Below are positions 26,008 to 33,355 of a stretch of DNA of 64,000 nt, in pieces. Source of the stretch: DATKRB01 sp036501425 (lineage in GTDB: Bacteria > Actinomycetota > Acidimicrobiia > Acidimicrobiales > RAAP-2). The stretch covers positions 13,687 to 77,686 of the forward strand of contig DASYAI010000021.1 in NCBI GenBank assembly GCA_036501425.1. Reading direction: 5' to 3'. A model generated the notes under the pieces. That model was given only the letters and a program-made list of their open reading frames with translations, ran no database searches and had not been told where the DNA came from. The first letter of the stretch is position 1. Each line of letters begins with the position of its first letter. The translations under genes were made by a program, and so were the position numbers.

Positions 26008-27450
26008 ATGCTCGACCTCCTGTCCGGCTTCGTCGCCGAGCTCCGGCGCTCTGGGCTGCCGGTGTCGCTCACCGAGCACCTCGACGCGGCCGAGGCGGTA
26101 CACCACGTCCCGCTGGAGGACCGCGAGGCGCTCAAGTACGCCCTGGCCGCCACGCTGGTGAAGTCGGCCTCGCACTGGCGGACGTTCGAGACGGCGTTCG
26201 AGATCTACTTCGCCACCCGGACCGGGCTGGGGGCCGGCGACGGGACGGGCGGCGAGGCCGAGGGCGAGACCGAAGGCGACGCCGGGGACGGCACCACCCC
26301 CGGAGCCCGGGGCACGGGTGGAGGCGGCGGCGAGGCGCTCAGCGCCGAGGAGCTGGCGGCGATGCTGTACCGCGCCCTGGCCGCCGGTGACGATCCCATG
26401 CTGCCCGTCGTGGCCCGCCACGCGGTGAGCCGCTACGCCGCGATGGAGCCCGGCCGGCCGGTGGGGGGGACCTACTACCTCTATCGGACCCTGCGGAACC
26501 TCGACCTCGACGGGGTCTTCGACCGCCTGGTCGCCGACGGCCGCCAGTCGGCGCCCAACCGGGCCCAGTTCACGCCGCTGGAGGACCGGCTGCTGCGCGA
26601 CGAGTACCGGGCCCGCATCGAGCGGCTCCGCCAGGCGATCGAGCAGGAGATCCGGCGCCGGTTGGTCGAGGACCGGGGGGCCGAGGCGCTGGCCAAGTCG
26701 GTCCGCAAGCCGCTGCCCGAGGACCTCGACGTCATGCACGCCACCCGGCAGGAGCTCGACAACCTCCACCGGGCCCTGCACCCGCTGTCGCGCAAGCTGG
26801 CGGTGCGCCTGACCCGCAAGCGGCGCCACGGCCGTCAGGGCCGGCTGGACTTCCGCTCCACGATGCGCCGGTCGCTGTCCTTCGGTGGCGTACCGGTCGA
26901 GCCCCGCTTCCGCCACCCCCGCCCGGCCAAGCCCGAGATCTTCGTGGTGGCCGACGTGTCGGGCTCGGTGGCCTCGTTCGCCCGCTTCACCCTGCATCTG
27001 GTGTACGCCATCAGCTCGCAGTTCTCCAAGGTCCGCAGCTTCGTCTTCGTCGACGGCATCGACGAGGTCACCCGGTTCTTCGAGGGGGTCGACGACCCGT
27101 CGACCGCCGTCCATCGGATCAACACCGAGGCCGATGTGGTGTGGGTGGACGGGCACTCCGACTACGGCCACGCCTTCTCGACCTTCCACGCCCGGTGGTC
27201 CGACCAGATCACCGCCCGCACCAGCGTGCTGTTGCTCGGTGACGCCCGCAACAACTACCACGCCTCGGAGTCGTGGGTGCTCGAGGACCTGCGCCGCAAG
27301 GCCCGCCATCTCTACTGGCTCAACCCCGAGCCCCGGGACTACTGGGGGTCGGGGGACTCGATCGTCGACGAGTACGCGGTGTACTGCGACGCCGTGGTGG
27401 AGTGCCGGACCCTTCGCCAGCTCGAGGAGTTCGTGGGGGAGCTGGCCTGA
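26008..27450 (+). CDS. CoxE-like VWA domain protein
   Basis: Partner of the preceding MoxR ATPase, 480 aa. The N-terminal helical CoxE region is LLSGFVAELRRSGLPVSLTE onward, with a Gly/Glu-rich linker at about residues 70-110. The C-terminal VWA domain has the MIDAS motif DVSGSVASF (about 318-326) and a later aspartate in VLLLGDARNN. MoxR-VWA pairs act as chaperone/activation systems in several phyla, but the target here is not evident. It lies 16 nt after the ATPase, so they are surely co-transcribed. Confidence 0.88.
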   Translation: MLDLLSGFVAELRRSGLPVSLTEHLDAAEAVHHVPLEDREALKYALAATLVKSASHWRTFETAFEIYFATRTGLGAGDGTGGEAEGETEGDAGDGTTPGARGTGGGGGEALSAEELAAMLYRALAAGDDPMLPVVARHAVSRYAAMEPGRPVGGTYYLYRTLRNLDLDGVFDRLVADGRQSAPNRAQFTPLEDRLLRDEYRARIERLRQAIEQEIRRRLVEDRGAEALAKSVRKPLPEDLDVMHATRQELDNLHRALHPLSRKLAVRLTRKRRHGRQGRLDFRSTMRRSLSFGGVPVEPRFRHPRPAKPEIFVVADVSGSVASFARFTLHLVYAISSQFSKVRSFVFVDGIDEVTRFFEGVDDPSTAVHRINTEADVVWVDGHSDYGHAFSTFHARWSDQITARTSVLLLGDARNNYHASESWVLEDLRRKARHLYWLNPEPRDYWGSGDSIVDEYAVYCDAVVECRTLRQLEEFVGELA

Positions 27451-27461
27451 CCACGGGGCCG

Positions 27462-28196
27462 GTGCCCGAGCCGGCGACGGTTCCCCCGGGCGTGGCGACC
27501 GTGGCGTCGGACCGCGGCCCCGCGGTGCGCCTGGTGCTGGTGCGCCACGGCGAGGCCGTCTGCAACGTGGGCGGGGTGGTGGGCGGCCGGCGGGGGTGCA
27601 CCGGGCTCACCGAGCGCGGCGTCGCCCAGGCCGAGGCCCTGCGGGACCGGCTGCGCCGGACCGGGGAGCTCGGACCGGTGGACCTGCTGGTGGCCTCCAG
27701 CCTGGCCCGGGCCCGCGAGACGGCGCGCATCGTGGCCCCGGGGCTCGGCGCTGCCGACCGCCCGGCGCTCGAGGTGGCCTACGACCCCGGGCTCGACGAG
27801 CTGCGGCCCGGGCTCGCCGACGGATTGACCTGGGCGGAGTTCGCCGAGCGGTACCCCGAGCCGGACTGGGACGCCGATCCGGGTACGCCGCTCGCTCCCG
27901 AGGCCGAGAGCTGGACCGGCTTCGTGGCGCGCGCCGGCGAGGCCCTGGTCCGGCTGGCGACGGCGCCGGCGGCCGATGCCCGCGGATCGAGCGCCCGCAC
28001 CGTGGTGGCGGTGTGCCACGCCGGGGTGATCGAGGCGAGCCTGCTCCACCGGCTGCCGGTGGGCGGCCGGCACCGTCTCGGGCTGCGGACCCGGCACGCC
28101 TCGCTCACCGAGTGGTCGATCGAGGACGGGGCCTGGCGCCTCGAGCGCTACAACGACGCCACGCCGGTCGGACCGGAGCCGACCCCGTTCGGGTAG
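27462..28196 (+). CDS. Histidine phosphatase family protein (phosphoglycerate-mutase-like)
   Basis: Phosphatase with a phosphohistidine intermediate, 244 aa. The catalytic LVRHGEAVCN motif is near residue 30, the second Arg lies in ASSLARARETA, the acidic residue in GLDELRPG, and the second His in VAVCHAGVIEASLLH. The start is uncertain: GTG 27462 is used, but in-frame GTGs at 27492 and 27501 would still precede the catalytic motif. It follows the VWA gene closely, suggesting one transcript. The substrate cannot be told from sequence. Confidence 0.82.
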   Translation: MPEPATVPPGVATVASDRGPAVRLVLVRHGEAVCNVGGVVGGRRGCTGLTERGVAQAEALRDRLRRTGELGPVDLLVASSLARARETARIVAPGLGAADRPALEVAYDPGLDELRPGLADGLTWAEFAERYPEPDWDADPGTPLAPEAESWTGFVARAGEALVRLATAPAADARGSSARTVVAVCHAGVIEASLLHRLPVGGRHRLGLRTRHASLTEWSIEDGAWRLERYNDATPVGPEPTPFG

Positions 28197-28197
28197 C

Positions 28198-28211
28198 CGA
28201 GCGGCCGCTCG
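28198..28211. terminator. 14-bp perfect palindrome between convergent genes
   Basis: CGAGCGGCCGCTCG sits in the 19-nt gap between the histidine phosphatase and the GH25-like gene. It can fold as a short hairpin and may mark the end of both transcripts; there is no U-tract. Confidence 0.3.
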
Positions 28212-28215
28212 CCCG

Positions 28216-29886
28216 TCAGCAGGCGTAGTCGTCGTCGAAGCTGGTGCTCATCCCGCCCTCGGCGATCGGGGCGGAGGGGGAGCTGTACTGCACCATCTGG
28301 ACCGGGCCGCTGGGCAGCTGCGCCCGGGGGAACAGGGTCCGCACCTGCGCGCAGGTGGTGGTGGGGGCGACCCCCCACGACGCCACCCAGTAGGGGACGG
28401 CGGGCTGGTAGGTGCCCACGATCCCGTTCCACGAGCCCGGGCTGGCGTAGATGCCCACGTTGTTGAGCCCTTCGTAGTGCAGCCCGTCGAGGGCGCCCTG
28501 CACGAGCGAGGCGTTGGCGGCGGGGTCGGGGCTCCACGAGGGGTCGCTCTCCACGTCGAGCCACCACGCCACAGCGGTGTCGACCCCGGCCCGCTGGGCC
28601 TTGGCGAAGGCATCGAGGGCGTCGGCGAACCCGAAGCTGCAGGCCGCCGGGGTCTCGGCACCGGCGCAGGCCGGGTCGGTCACGCTGGGCGGGGAGGGCG
28701 GGGTGGTGCCGTAGGTCAAGTAGAGGTAGAGGTTGAGGCCGGCCCCGGCCCAGTTCGCCTCGGTGGCCAGGCACGGGTTGGTGCTGCCGAACGAAGCGCC
28801 CTCGACCTCGACGACCCCGACGGTGTGGGGGGCCGGTGGCTGGCCGGCGCACTGGAAGTTGGAGATGTCGTAGCCGAACGAGCCCGAGGCGAACGGCCCG
28901 CCGGTGAACGAGCCGCTGCCGGCGCCCTCGGCCATGGCCACCACCGGCTGGTTCAGGACCTGGGGGGCCGAGCCCCAGTAGGTCGCCGACCCGAAGGCGC
29001 TGACGGCGCCGTTGCTGTTGGAGAACCAGTAGCCCCCGGCCGCCGCGGTCGCGGCGGGCACGCCGGCGATGGCGACCACGGGCCGGCTCTGGGGCACCCC
29101 GCCGAGCGATCCCTTGTAGGGGGCGTCTCCGAAGGCGAAGATCCCGCCGTCTCGGGCCACCTCCCAGTACCCCTGGCCGTCGGCGGAGGGCGCCATGCCC
29201 ACGATCGGCTGGTTGAGCGGCCGCCCCCCCATCGACCCCTCGTACTGGGCGTCGCCGAAGGCGAAGATCCCCCCATCGCTCGCCACCAGCCAGTAGCCAC
29301 CCCCGTCCGGGGTGGCCGCCATGCCCACGATCGGCTGGTTGAGCGGCCGCCCGCCCATGGAGCCCTCGAAGGGGGCGCCGAAGGCGAAGATCCCCCCGTC
29401 GCTGGCGACCTCCCAGTAGCCCCCGGTGGCGCTGTCCTGGGCCATCCCGACCACCGGTCGGTTGAGCGGCCGCCCGCCCATGGAGCCCTCGAAGGGGGCG
29501 CCGAAGGCGAAGATCCCCCCGTCGCTGGCGACCTCCCAGTAGCCCCCGGTGGCGCTCGCCGCCATCCCGACCACCGGTCGGTTGAGGTGCTGGCCGCCCA
29601 TCGAGCCGTCGAACGGTGCCCCGCCGAAAGCGAAGATCCCCCCGTCGCTCGCCACCAGCCAGTAGGCGGGCACCGTGCTCGGCCCGGTGGCGCCGGCCGC
29701 GCCGGGGGCGGACCCACCGAGGCCGAAGGTGACGAGCGTGCCGACGGTGCCGACGACGCCACTCAGCGCCAACCACACGGCCAGCGCCGGGACCGACCAG
29801 CCGGCGCGCCGGCGGCCGGGTCGGCGAGCCGAGCTGTCCCGCGCCGCGGCGCGAAACGAGAAGGAGGAACGAAACCGGAGGACCAC
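28216..29886 (-). CDS. Secreted repeat protein with GH25-like (lysozyme/DUF1906-type) C-terminal domain
   Basis: Exported protein of 556 aa. The N-terminus has a basic stretch and a hydrophobic segment (VPALAVWLALSGVVGTVGTL, about residues 31-50). Six repeats of about 40-45 aa follow, of the form GGYWEVASDGGIFAFG...GSMGGRPLNRPVVGMA, probably a beta-propeller-like array. The C-terminal 230 residues look like a GH25/DUF1906 barrel: FGYDISNFQ, WWLDVESDPSW (acidic DxE) and IGIYASPG-type NVGIYASPGSW. A cell-wall hydrolase or wall-binding role is inferred. The GTG start has TAGACT 9 nt upstream and no Shine-Dalgarno sequence. Two of the repeats share a 97-bp identical block. Confidence 0.78.
   Translation of the reverse strand: MVLRFRSSFSFRAAARDSSARRPGRRRAGWSVPALAVWLALSGVVGTVGTLVTFGLGGSAPGAAGATGPSTVPAYWLVASDGGIFAFGGAPFDGSMGGQHLNRPVVGMAASATGGYWEVASDGGIFAFGAPFEGSMGGRPLNRPVVGMAQDSATGGYWEVASDGGIFAFGAPFEGSMGGRPLNQPIVGMAATPDGGGYWLVASDGGIFAFGDAQYEGSMGGRPLNQPIVGMAPSADGQGYWEVARDGGIFAFGDAPYKGSLGGVPQSRPVVAIAGVPAATAAAGGYWFSNSNGAVSAFGSATYWGSAPQVLNQPVVAMAEGAGSGSFTGGPFASGSFGYDISNFQCAGQPPAPHTVGVVEVEGASFGSTNPCLATEANWAGAGLNLYLYLTYGTTPPSPPSVTDPACAGAETPAACSFGFADALDAFAKAQRAGVDTAVAWWLDVESDPSWSPDPAANASLVQGALDGLHYEGLNNVGIYASPGSWNGIVGTYQPAVPYWVASWGVAPTTTCAQVRTLFPRAQLPSGPVQMVQYSSPSAPIAEGGMSTSFDDDYAC
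29337..29556. repeat. 97-bp perfect direct repeat inside the secreted repeat gene
   Basis: Bases 29337-29433 are identical to 29460-29556 (123-bp period). A further 20-base match follows after a 3-nt length difference. This is much closer than the other repeat units, pointing to recent duplication or gene conversion. Confidence 0.9.
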
Positions 29887-29895
29887 GCCGCCGGC

Positions 29896-29901
29896 AGTCT
29901 A
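29896..29901 (-). promoter_or_regulatory. Candidate leaderless -10 (TAGACT) of the secreted repeat gene
   Basis: Minus-strand TAGACT ends 9 nt before the GTG start; no ribosome-binding site is present. Confidence 0.42.
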
Positions 29902-29954
29902 CCGATCGAGCCGCCCGGACCAAGGGGCGGCGGCACCGGTGCGATCGCCCGAGG

Positions 29955-31352
29955 TCAGTGCCGCGCCGGCCCGTCGCGGAGCATCTCGGCGACCCGGAAG
30001 GCGAGGTCCAAGGACTGGCGGGCGTTGAGCCGCGGGTCGCACGTCGTCGTGTACCGCAGGTGGAGGTCGCCCTCGAGGATCTCCTCGGCCCCCCCCAGGC
30101 ACTCGGTGACGTCGTCACCGGTCAGCTCGACGTGCACCCCGCCGGGCCACGTTCCCTCCTCGTGATGGACGGCGAAGAAGCCCCGGAGCTCGCTCACGAT
30201 GTCGTCGAAGCGACGGGTCTTGTGGCCGTGGCCGCTGGTGAAGGTGTTCCCGTGCATGGGGTCGCACGCCCACACGGGCCGGTGGCCGGCGTCGTGGACC
30301 GCCCGCAGGAGCGGCGGCAGGGCCTCGGTGATCCGCCCCGCCCCCATGCGGGTGATCAAGGTGAGCCGGCCCGGGCTCCGGTCGGGGTCGAGGCGGTCGC
30401 ACAGCTCGACGATCTCGTCGGGCTCGGCGGACGGCCCCACCTTGGCGCCCACGGGGTTGAGCACGCCGGAAAGGAACTCGACGTGGGCGCCGTCGACCTG
30501 GCGGGTCCGATCGCCCACCCACAGCATGTGCGCCGAGGTGTCGACCCAGGCACCGGTCAGCGAGTCCCGGCGGGTGAGCGCTTCTTCGTAGGGGAGGATG
30601 AGCGCCTCGTGGCTCGTCCAGAAGTCCACCTGATGGAGCCCCTCTTCGGCCTCGAGGTCGATGCCGCAGGCGCGCATGAACCGCAGGGCCCGGTCGATCT
30701 CGCCCGCGATGCGCTCGTAGCGCCGACCCTCGGCGGAGGAGGCGACGAACTGCTGGTTCCACTGGTGGACCTGGCTGAGGTCGGCGAAGCCGCCCTTGGT
30801 GAACGCCCGGAGGAGGTTCAAGGTGGCCACCGACTGCTGGTAGGCGCCGACCAGGCGCGCGGGATCGGGGCGGCGGGCGGCGGGCTCGAAGGCCTCGTCG
30901 TTCACCATGTGGCCCCGGAACGAGTCGAGCTCGACGTCCCCCACCCGCTCGGTCGGCGACGAGCGCGGCTTGGCGAACTGCCCGGCGATGCGCCCGACCT
31001 TGGTCACCGGCACGCCCGAGGCGTACGTCAGGGCGACCGCCATCTGGAGGATCACCCGGAGCTTGTCCCGGATGTTGTCCGCCGAGAACTCGGCGAACGA
31101 CTCGGCGCAGTCGCCGGCCTGAAGGAGGAAGGCGTCACCCCGGGCCACGTGGCCCAGGGTGCTGGTGAGGCGGCGAACCTCACCGGCGAAGACCATCGGC
31201 GGGAGGGCGGCGAGGCGTGCCTCGGCGGACTTGAGCGCCTCGGCGTCGGGCCAGACGGGTTGCTGGGCCGCCGGCCGAGCGCGCCAGGACCCGGGTTGCC
31301 AGGCCTGGGACGTCGACGGCATCCTCCAAGCGTACGTGGCCCGGAGCACCAC
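29955..31352 (-). CDS. aroG: 3-deoxy-7-phosphoheptulonate synthase, class II (DAHP synthase)
   Basis: First step of the shikimate pathway: PEP plus erythrose-4-phosphate. The product is 465 aa, of plant/actinobacterial class II type. Signatures: PAAQQPVWPD, FLLQAGDCAESF with the metal-binding Cys, the KVGRIAGQFAKPRS substrate loop, DFWTSHEALILPYEEALTR, LNPVGAKVGPS, LITRMGAGR and WACDPMHGNT. The start GTG 31352 has GGAG five bases upstream; ATG 31322 (MPSTSQAW) is an alternative that begins directly after a GGAGG. It is divergent from nadD. Confidence 0.95.
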   Translation of the reverse strand: MVLRATYAWRMPSTSQAWQPGSWRARPAAQQPVWPDAEALKSAEARLAALPPMVFAGEVRRLTSTLGHVARGDAFLLQAGDCAESFAEFSADNIRDKLRVILQMAVALTYASGVPVTKVGRIAGQFAKPRSSPTERVGDVELDSFRGHMVNDEAFEPAARRPDPARLVGAYQQSVATLNLLRAFTKGGFADLSQVHQWNQQFVASSAEGRRYERIAGEIDRALRFMRACGIDLEAEEGLHQVDFWTSHEALILPYEEALTRRDSLTGAWVDTSAHMLWVGDRTRQVDGAHVEFLSGVLNPVGAKVGPSAEPDEIVELCDRLDPDRSPGRLTLITRMGAGRITEALPPLLRAVHDAGHRPVWACDPMHGNTFTSGHGHKTRRFDDIVSELRGFFAVHHEEGTWPGGVHVELTGDDVTECLGGAEEILEGDLHLRYTTTCDPRLNARQSLDLAFRVAEMLRDGPARH

Positions 31353-31382
31353 CGAAGCTCCGGTCCGGTGCGGGGTCGCATC

Positions 31383-31388
31383 TAGGCT
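31383..31388 (+). promoter_or_regulatory. Candidate leaderless -10 (TAGGCT) of nadD
   Basis: TAGGCT ends 8 nt before the nadD ATG; there is no Shine-Dalgarno sequence. Confidence 0.45.
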
Positions 31389-31396
31389 GCCAGGCC

Positions 31397-32041
31397 ATGT
31401 CCAGCGCCGAGATGCCCGTCGGGGGGGGCGGCTCGAGGAGCCCGCGCATCGGTCTGCTCGGCGGGACCTTCGATCCGCCGCACCTGGGCCACCTGGCGGC
31501 CGCCCAGGCGGCCCGGGACTCCCTGGCCCTCGACGAGGTGCTCCTCGTGGTGGCCAACCACCCGTGGCAGAAGGTGCCCGCCCGGGTGATCAGCCCGGCC
31601 GAGGACCGCTTCGCCCTGGTGAGGGCAGCCGCCGAGCCGATCGAGCGGGTCGTGGCCAGCCGGCTCGAGATCGACCGCGGCGGGCCCAGCTACACCGTCG
31701 AGACGGTCGAGGAGGTCCGGGGGCTGGCGGCCGCCGCCGGGCAGGCCGACCCCGAGCTGTTCGTCATCGTCGGTGACGACCTGGTCGCCAGCCTCCCGAC
31801 CTGGCACCGGGTGGACGACCTCCGCCGCTCGGTCACCCTGGCGGTCGTCGCGCGGCCACACGCCGCGAGCGGCGCGCGCCCGGCGGGTTGGCGCTACCGC
31901 ACGGTGCAGGGCCGGCCCGTCGACGCCTCGAGCTCCGAGGTCCGCGAACGGCTGGGCCGGGGCGAGCCGGTCGACGATCTCGTGCCGCCCGCAGTTCTCC
32001 GTTGCATTCTGCGCCGAGGTCTGTACGCTGTGGGCGGATGA
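31397..32041 (+). CDS. nadD: Nicotinate-nucleotide adenylyltransferase
   Basis: Converts nicotinate mononucleotide plus ATP to deamido-NAD. The product is 214 aa. The nucleotidyltransferase motif GGTFDPPHLGH (HxGH) is near residue 22, with VANHPWQK and the C-terminal SSSEVRERLGRGE, the ISSTxIR-like loop. The ATG lies 8 nt after a TAGGCT hexamer. It overlaps the next small membrane gene by four bases (ATGA), and rsfS follows, the usual nadD-rsfS context. Confidence 0.94.
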   Translation: MSSAEMPVGGGGSRSPRIGLLGGTFDPPHLGHLAAAQAARDSLALDEVLLVVANHPWQKVPARVISPAEDRFALVRAAAEPIERVVASRLEIDRGGPSYTVETVEEVRGLAAAAGQADPELFVIVGDDLVASLPTWHRVDDLRRSVTLAVVARPHAASGARPAGWRYRTVQGRPVDASSSEVRERLGRGEPVDDLVPPAVLRCILRRGLYAVGG

Positions 32042-32274
32042 CCGCTCAGAGCGCCGAGGCCGTCGAGCTGCTGTCGCCCTCGCCCGAGGCGGAGTGGGCC
32101 ACGCTCGACGTCCTTCCGGCCCGCACGGTCGGCGGGGCGGCCCCGGATCGGCGGGAGCGTCGGGCCCAGCGCCAGCGGGCCCGGCGGGAGCGCACCCTGT
32201 GGGCGGCCGCCGGCCTGGGCTTCGTGGCCCTGGTCTTCGTCGCCGCCGTGGTGGTGTTGGACGTGCTGCATTGA
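32038..32274 (+). CDS. Small single-pass membrane protein, unknown
   Basis: 78-aa product that I do not recognise. Residues 1-35 are acidic and Ala/Pro-rich; residues 36-50 form a strongly basic stretch (DRRERRAQRQRARRERT); the last 26 residues are one transmembrane helix ending in VVVLDVLH. The basic segment before the helix predicts the N-terminus in the cytoplasm. It overlaps nadD (ATGA) and rsfS (TTGA), so it is fully embedded in the operon and very probably translated. In many actinobacteria a larger LytR-CpsA-Psr membrane protein occupies this slot; whether this is a reduced relative is unknown. Confidence 0.72.
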   Translation: MTAQSAEAVELLSPSPEAEWATLDVLPARTVGGAAPDRRERRAQRQRARRERTLWAAAGLGFVALVFVAAVVVLDVLH

Positions 32275-32657
32275 GTGACGCCGGGGCCGAGCGCGACGTG
32301 CCCCGGGGGGCGATCGTCGCCGCCGTCGCAGCGGCGGAACGGCTCGCCGACGGCACCGTCGTGCTGGCGATGGGCGAGCTCTTCGGGGTGGTCGACGCCT
32401 TCGTCGTCACGAGCGGCCGCAACGTTCGCCACCTGCGCACGGTGGTCGACGAAGTCGAACGGCGGGTCAGGGAGGGCACCGGCCGGAGCCCGATCGCCGT
32501 CGAGGGGCTGCGGGACCCGTCGTGGGTGTTGATGGACTACGGCGATTTCATCGTCCATGTCTTCCTGCCCGAGACCCGCGACTTCTACGACCTCGAGCAT
32601 CTCTGGTCCGGAGCCCCCCGGGTGGAGTGGGAGGAGCGGGCCGCCGCCATCGGCTGA
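32271..32657 (+). CDS. rsfS: Ribosomal silencing factor RsfS
   Basis: Binds L14 and blocks subunit joining under starvation. The product is 128 aa from TTG 32271, which overlaps the preceding stop. Family motifs: GVVDAFVVTSGRNVRHLRTVVDEV, and WVLMDYGDFIVHVFLPETRDFYDLEHLW near the C-terminus. An in-frame GTG at 32298 is the main alternative start. It meets the GerMN lipoprotein gene tail-to-tail with only five bases between. Confidence 0.92.
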   Translation: MSDAGAERDVPRGAIVAAVAAAERLADGTVVLAMGELFGVVDAFVVTSGRNVRHLRTVVDEVERRVREGTGRSPIAVEGLRDPSWVLMDYGDFIVHVFLPETRDFYDLEHLWSGAPRVEWEERAAAIG

Positions 32658-32662
32658 CCGGT

Positions 32663-33346
32663 TCAGTGCGGCGGTGTGGTGGTGGTCGTGGTCGTCGGCG
32701 CGAGCAGGCCCGGGTAGTTGGCCACGGTGACCGGTTGGGTCGTCTCGGCACCGCTCCCCGTGGGCACGGCGATCGGCGTGCCGTCGATCTCGAAGATGAC
32801 GCCGATCGTCGACGCGATCGAAGGGGCGTTGGCGATCGTGTAGACGACCTGGGCCACCGCCAGGATCTGGGCGTGCTGGCTGACCGGGGCGCCGAAGTCG
32901 GCGCTGAAGTTGACCGCGACCACGTTGTCCGACGGGGGTCCCACCGACAGCACCTGGGAACCGCTGGGGATGGCGGTCGTCACGCCGGCCTCCAGGTCCT
33001 GGAGCGACGGCCCGGCGAAGAGGTAGTCGAGGATCGCCGACAGCCCGGAGTGCAACGCCACCTCGCGCTGGTAGGGCGCCAGCTGTCCCTGGGCGTCGAC
33101 GAGGTAGACGTAGAACGGCACCCCGCCGGCGGGAAGCGTGGTGTTGGTCGGCGGCAGGCTGGGGGAGAGGAGCCCGGTCGGGATCTGGCCCGAGGGCACC
33201 GCCTTGGGGGGTCCGGTCGGCACCCCGCACCCCACCAGCAGGCAGCCGAGGCAGAACGCCGCGAGCACGAGGCCGGTACGGCGCCGGTTCACCGGGGCTC
33301 CGGCACGGCGCCGGTTCATCGGGGCTCCGGCACGGCGCCGGTTCAT
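32663..33346 (-). CDS. GerMN-domain lipoprotein in the lpqB position
   Basis: Probable exported lipoprotein of up to 227 aa. The signal LVLAAFCLGCLLVGC ends in a lipobox (LVGC). The body is a GerMN domain (about residues 60-190: FYVYLVDAQGQLAPYQREV, NFSADFG, QVVYTIA), and the C-terminus is a Thr/Pro tail. Its position after mtrA-mtrB matches LpqB, but the C-terminal propeller of LpqB is missing. Three alternative starts 27 bases apart (ATG 33346, ATG 33319, GTG 33292) each carry their own GGAG. The third gives the most typical signal-peptide length. The first overlaps the mtrB stop. Confidence 0.82.
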   Translation of the reverse strand: MNRRRAGAPMNRRRAGAPVNRRRTGLVLAAFCLGCLLVGCGVPTGPPKAVPSGQIPTGLLSPSLPPTNTTLPAGGVPFYVYLVDAQGQLAPYQREVALHSGLSAILDYLFAGPSLQDLEAGVTTAIPSGSQVLSVGPPSDNVVAVNFSADFGAPVSQHAQILAVAQVVYTIANAPSIASTIGVIFEIDGTPIAVPTGSGAETTQPVTVANYPGLLAPTTTTTTTPPH

Positions 33347-33355
33347 CGGGGCTCC
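33275..33355 (-). repeat. Three tandem 27-bp units, each with a ribosome-binding site and start codon
   Basis: The unit on the minus strand begins GGAGCCCCG, then ATG or GTG, then AACCGGCGCCGT. Units span 33355-33329, 33328-33302 and 33301-33275. The first two are identical; the third has ATG changed to GTG and one more substitution. The nine-codon length keeps frame. Confidence 0.93.
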
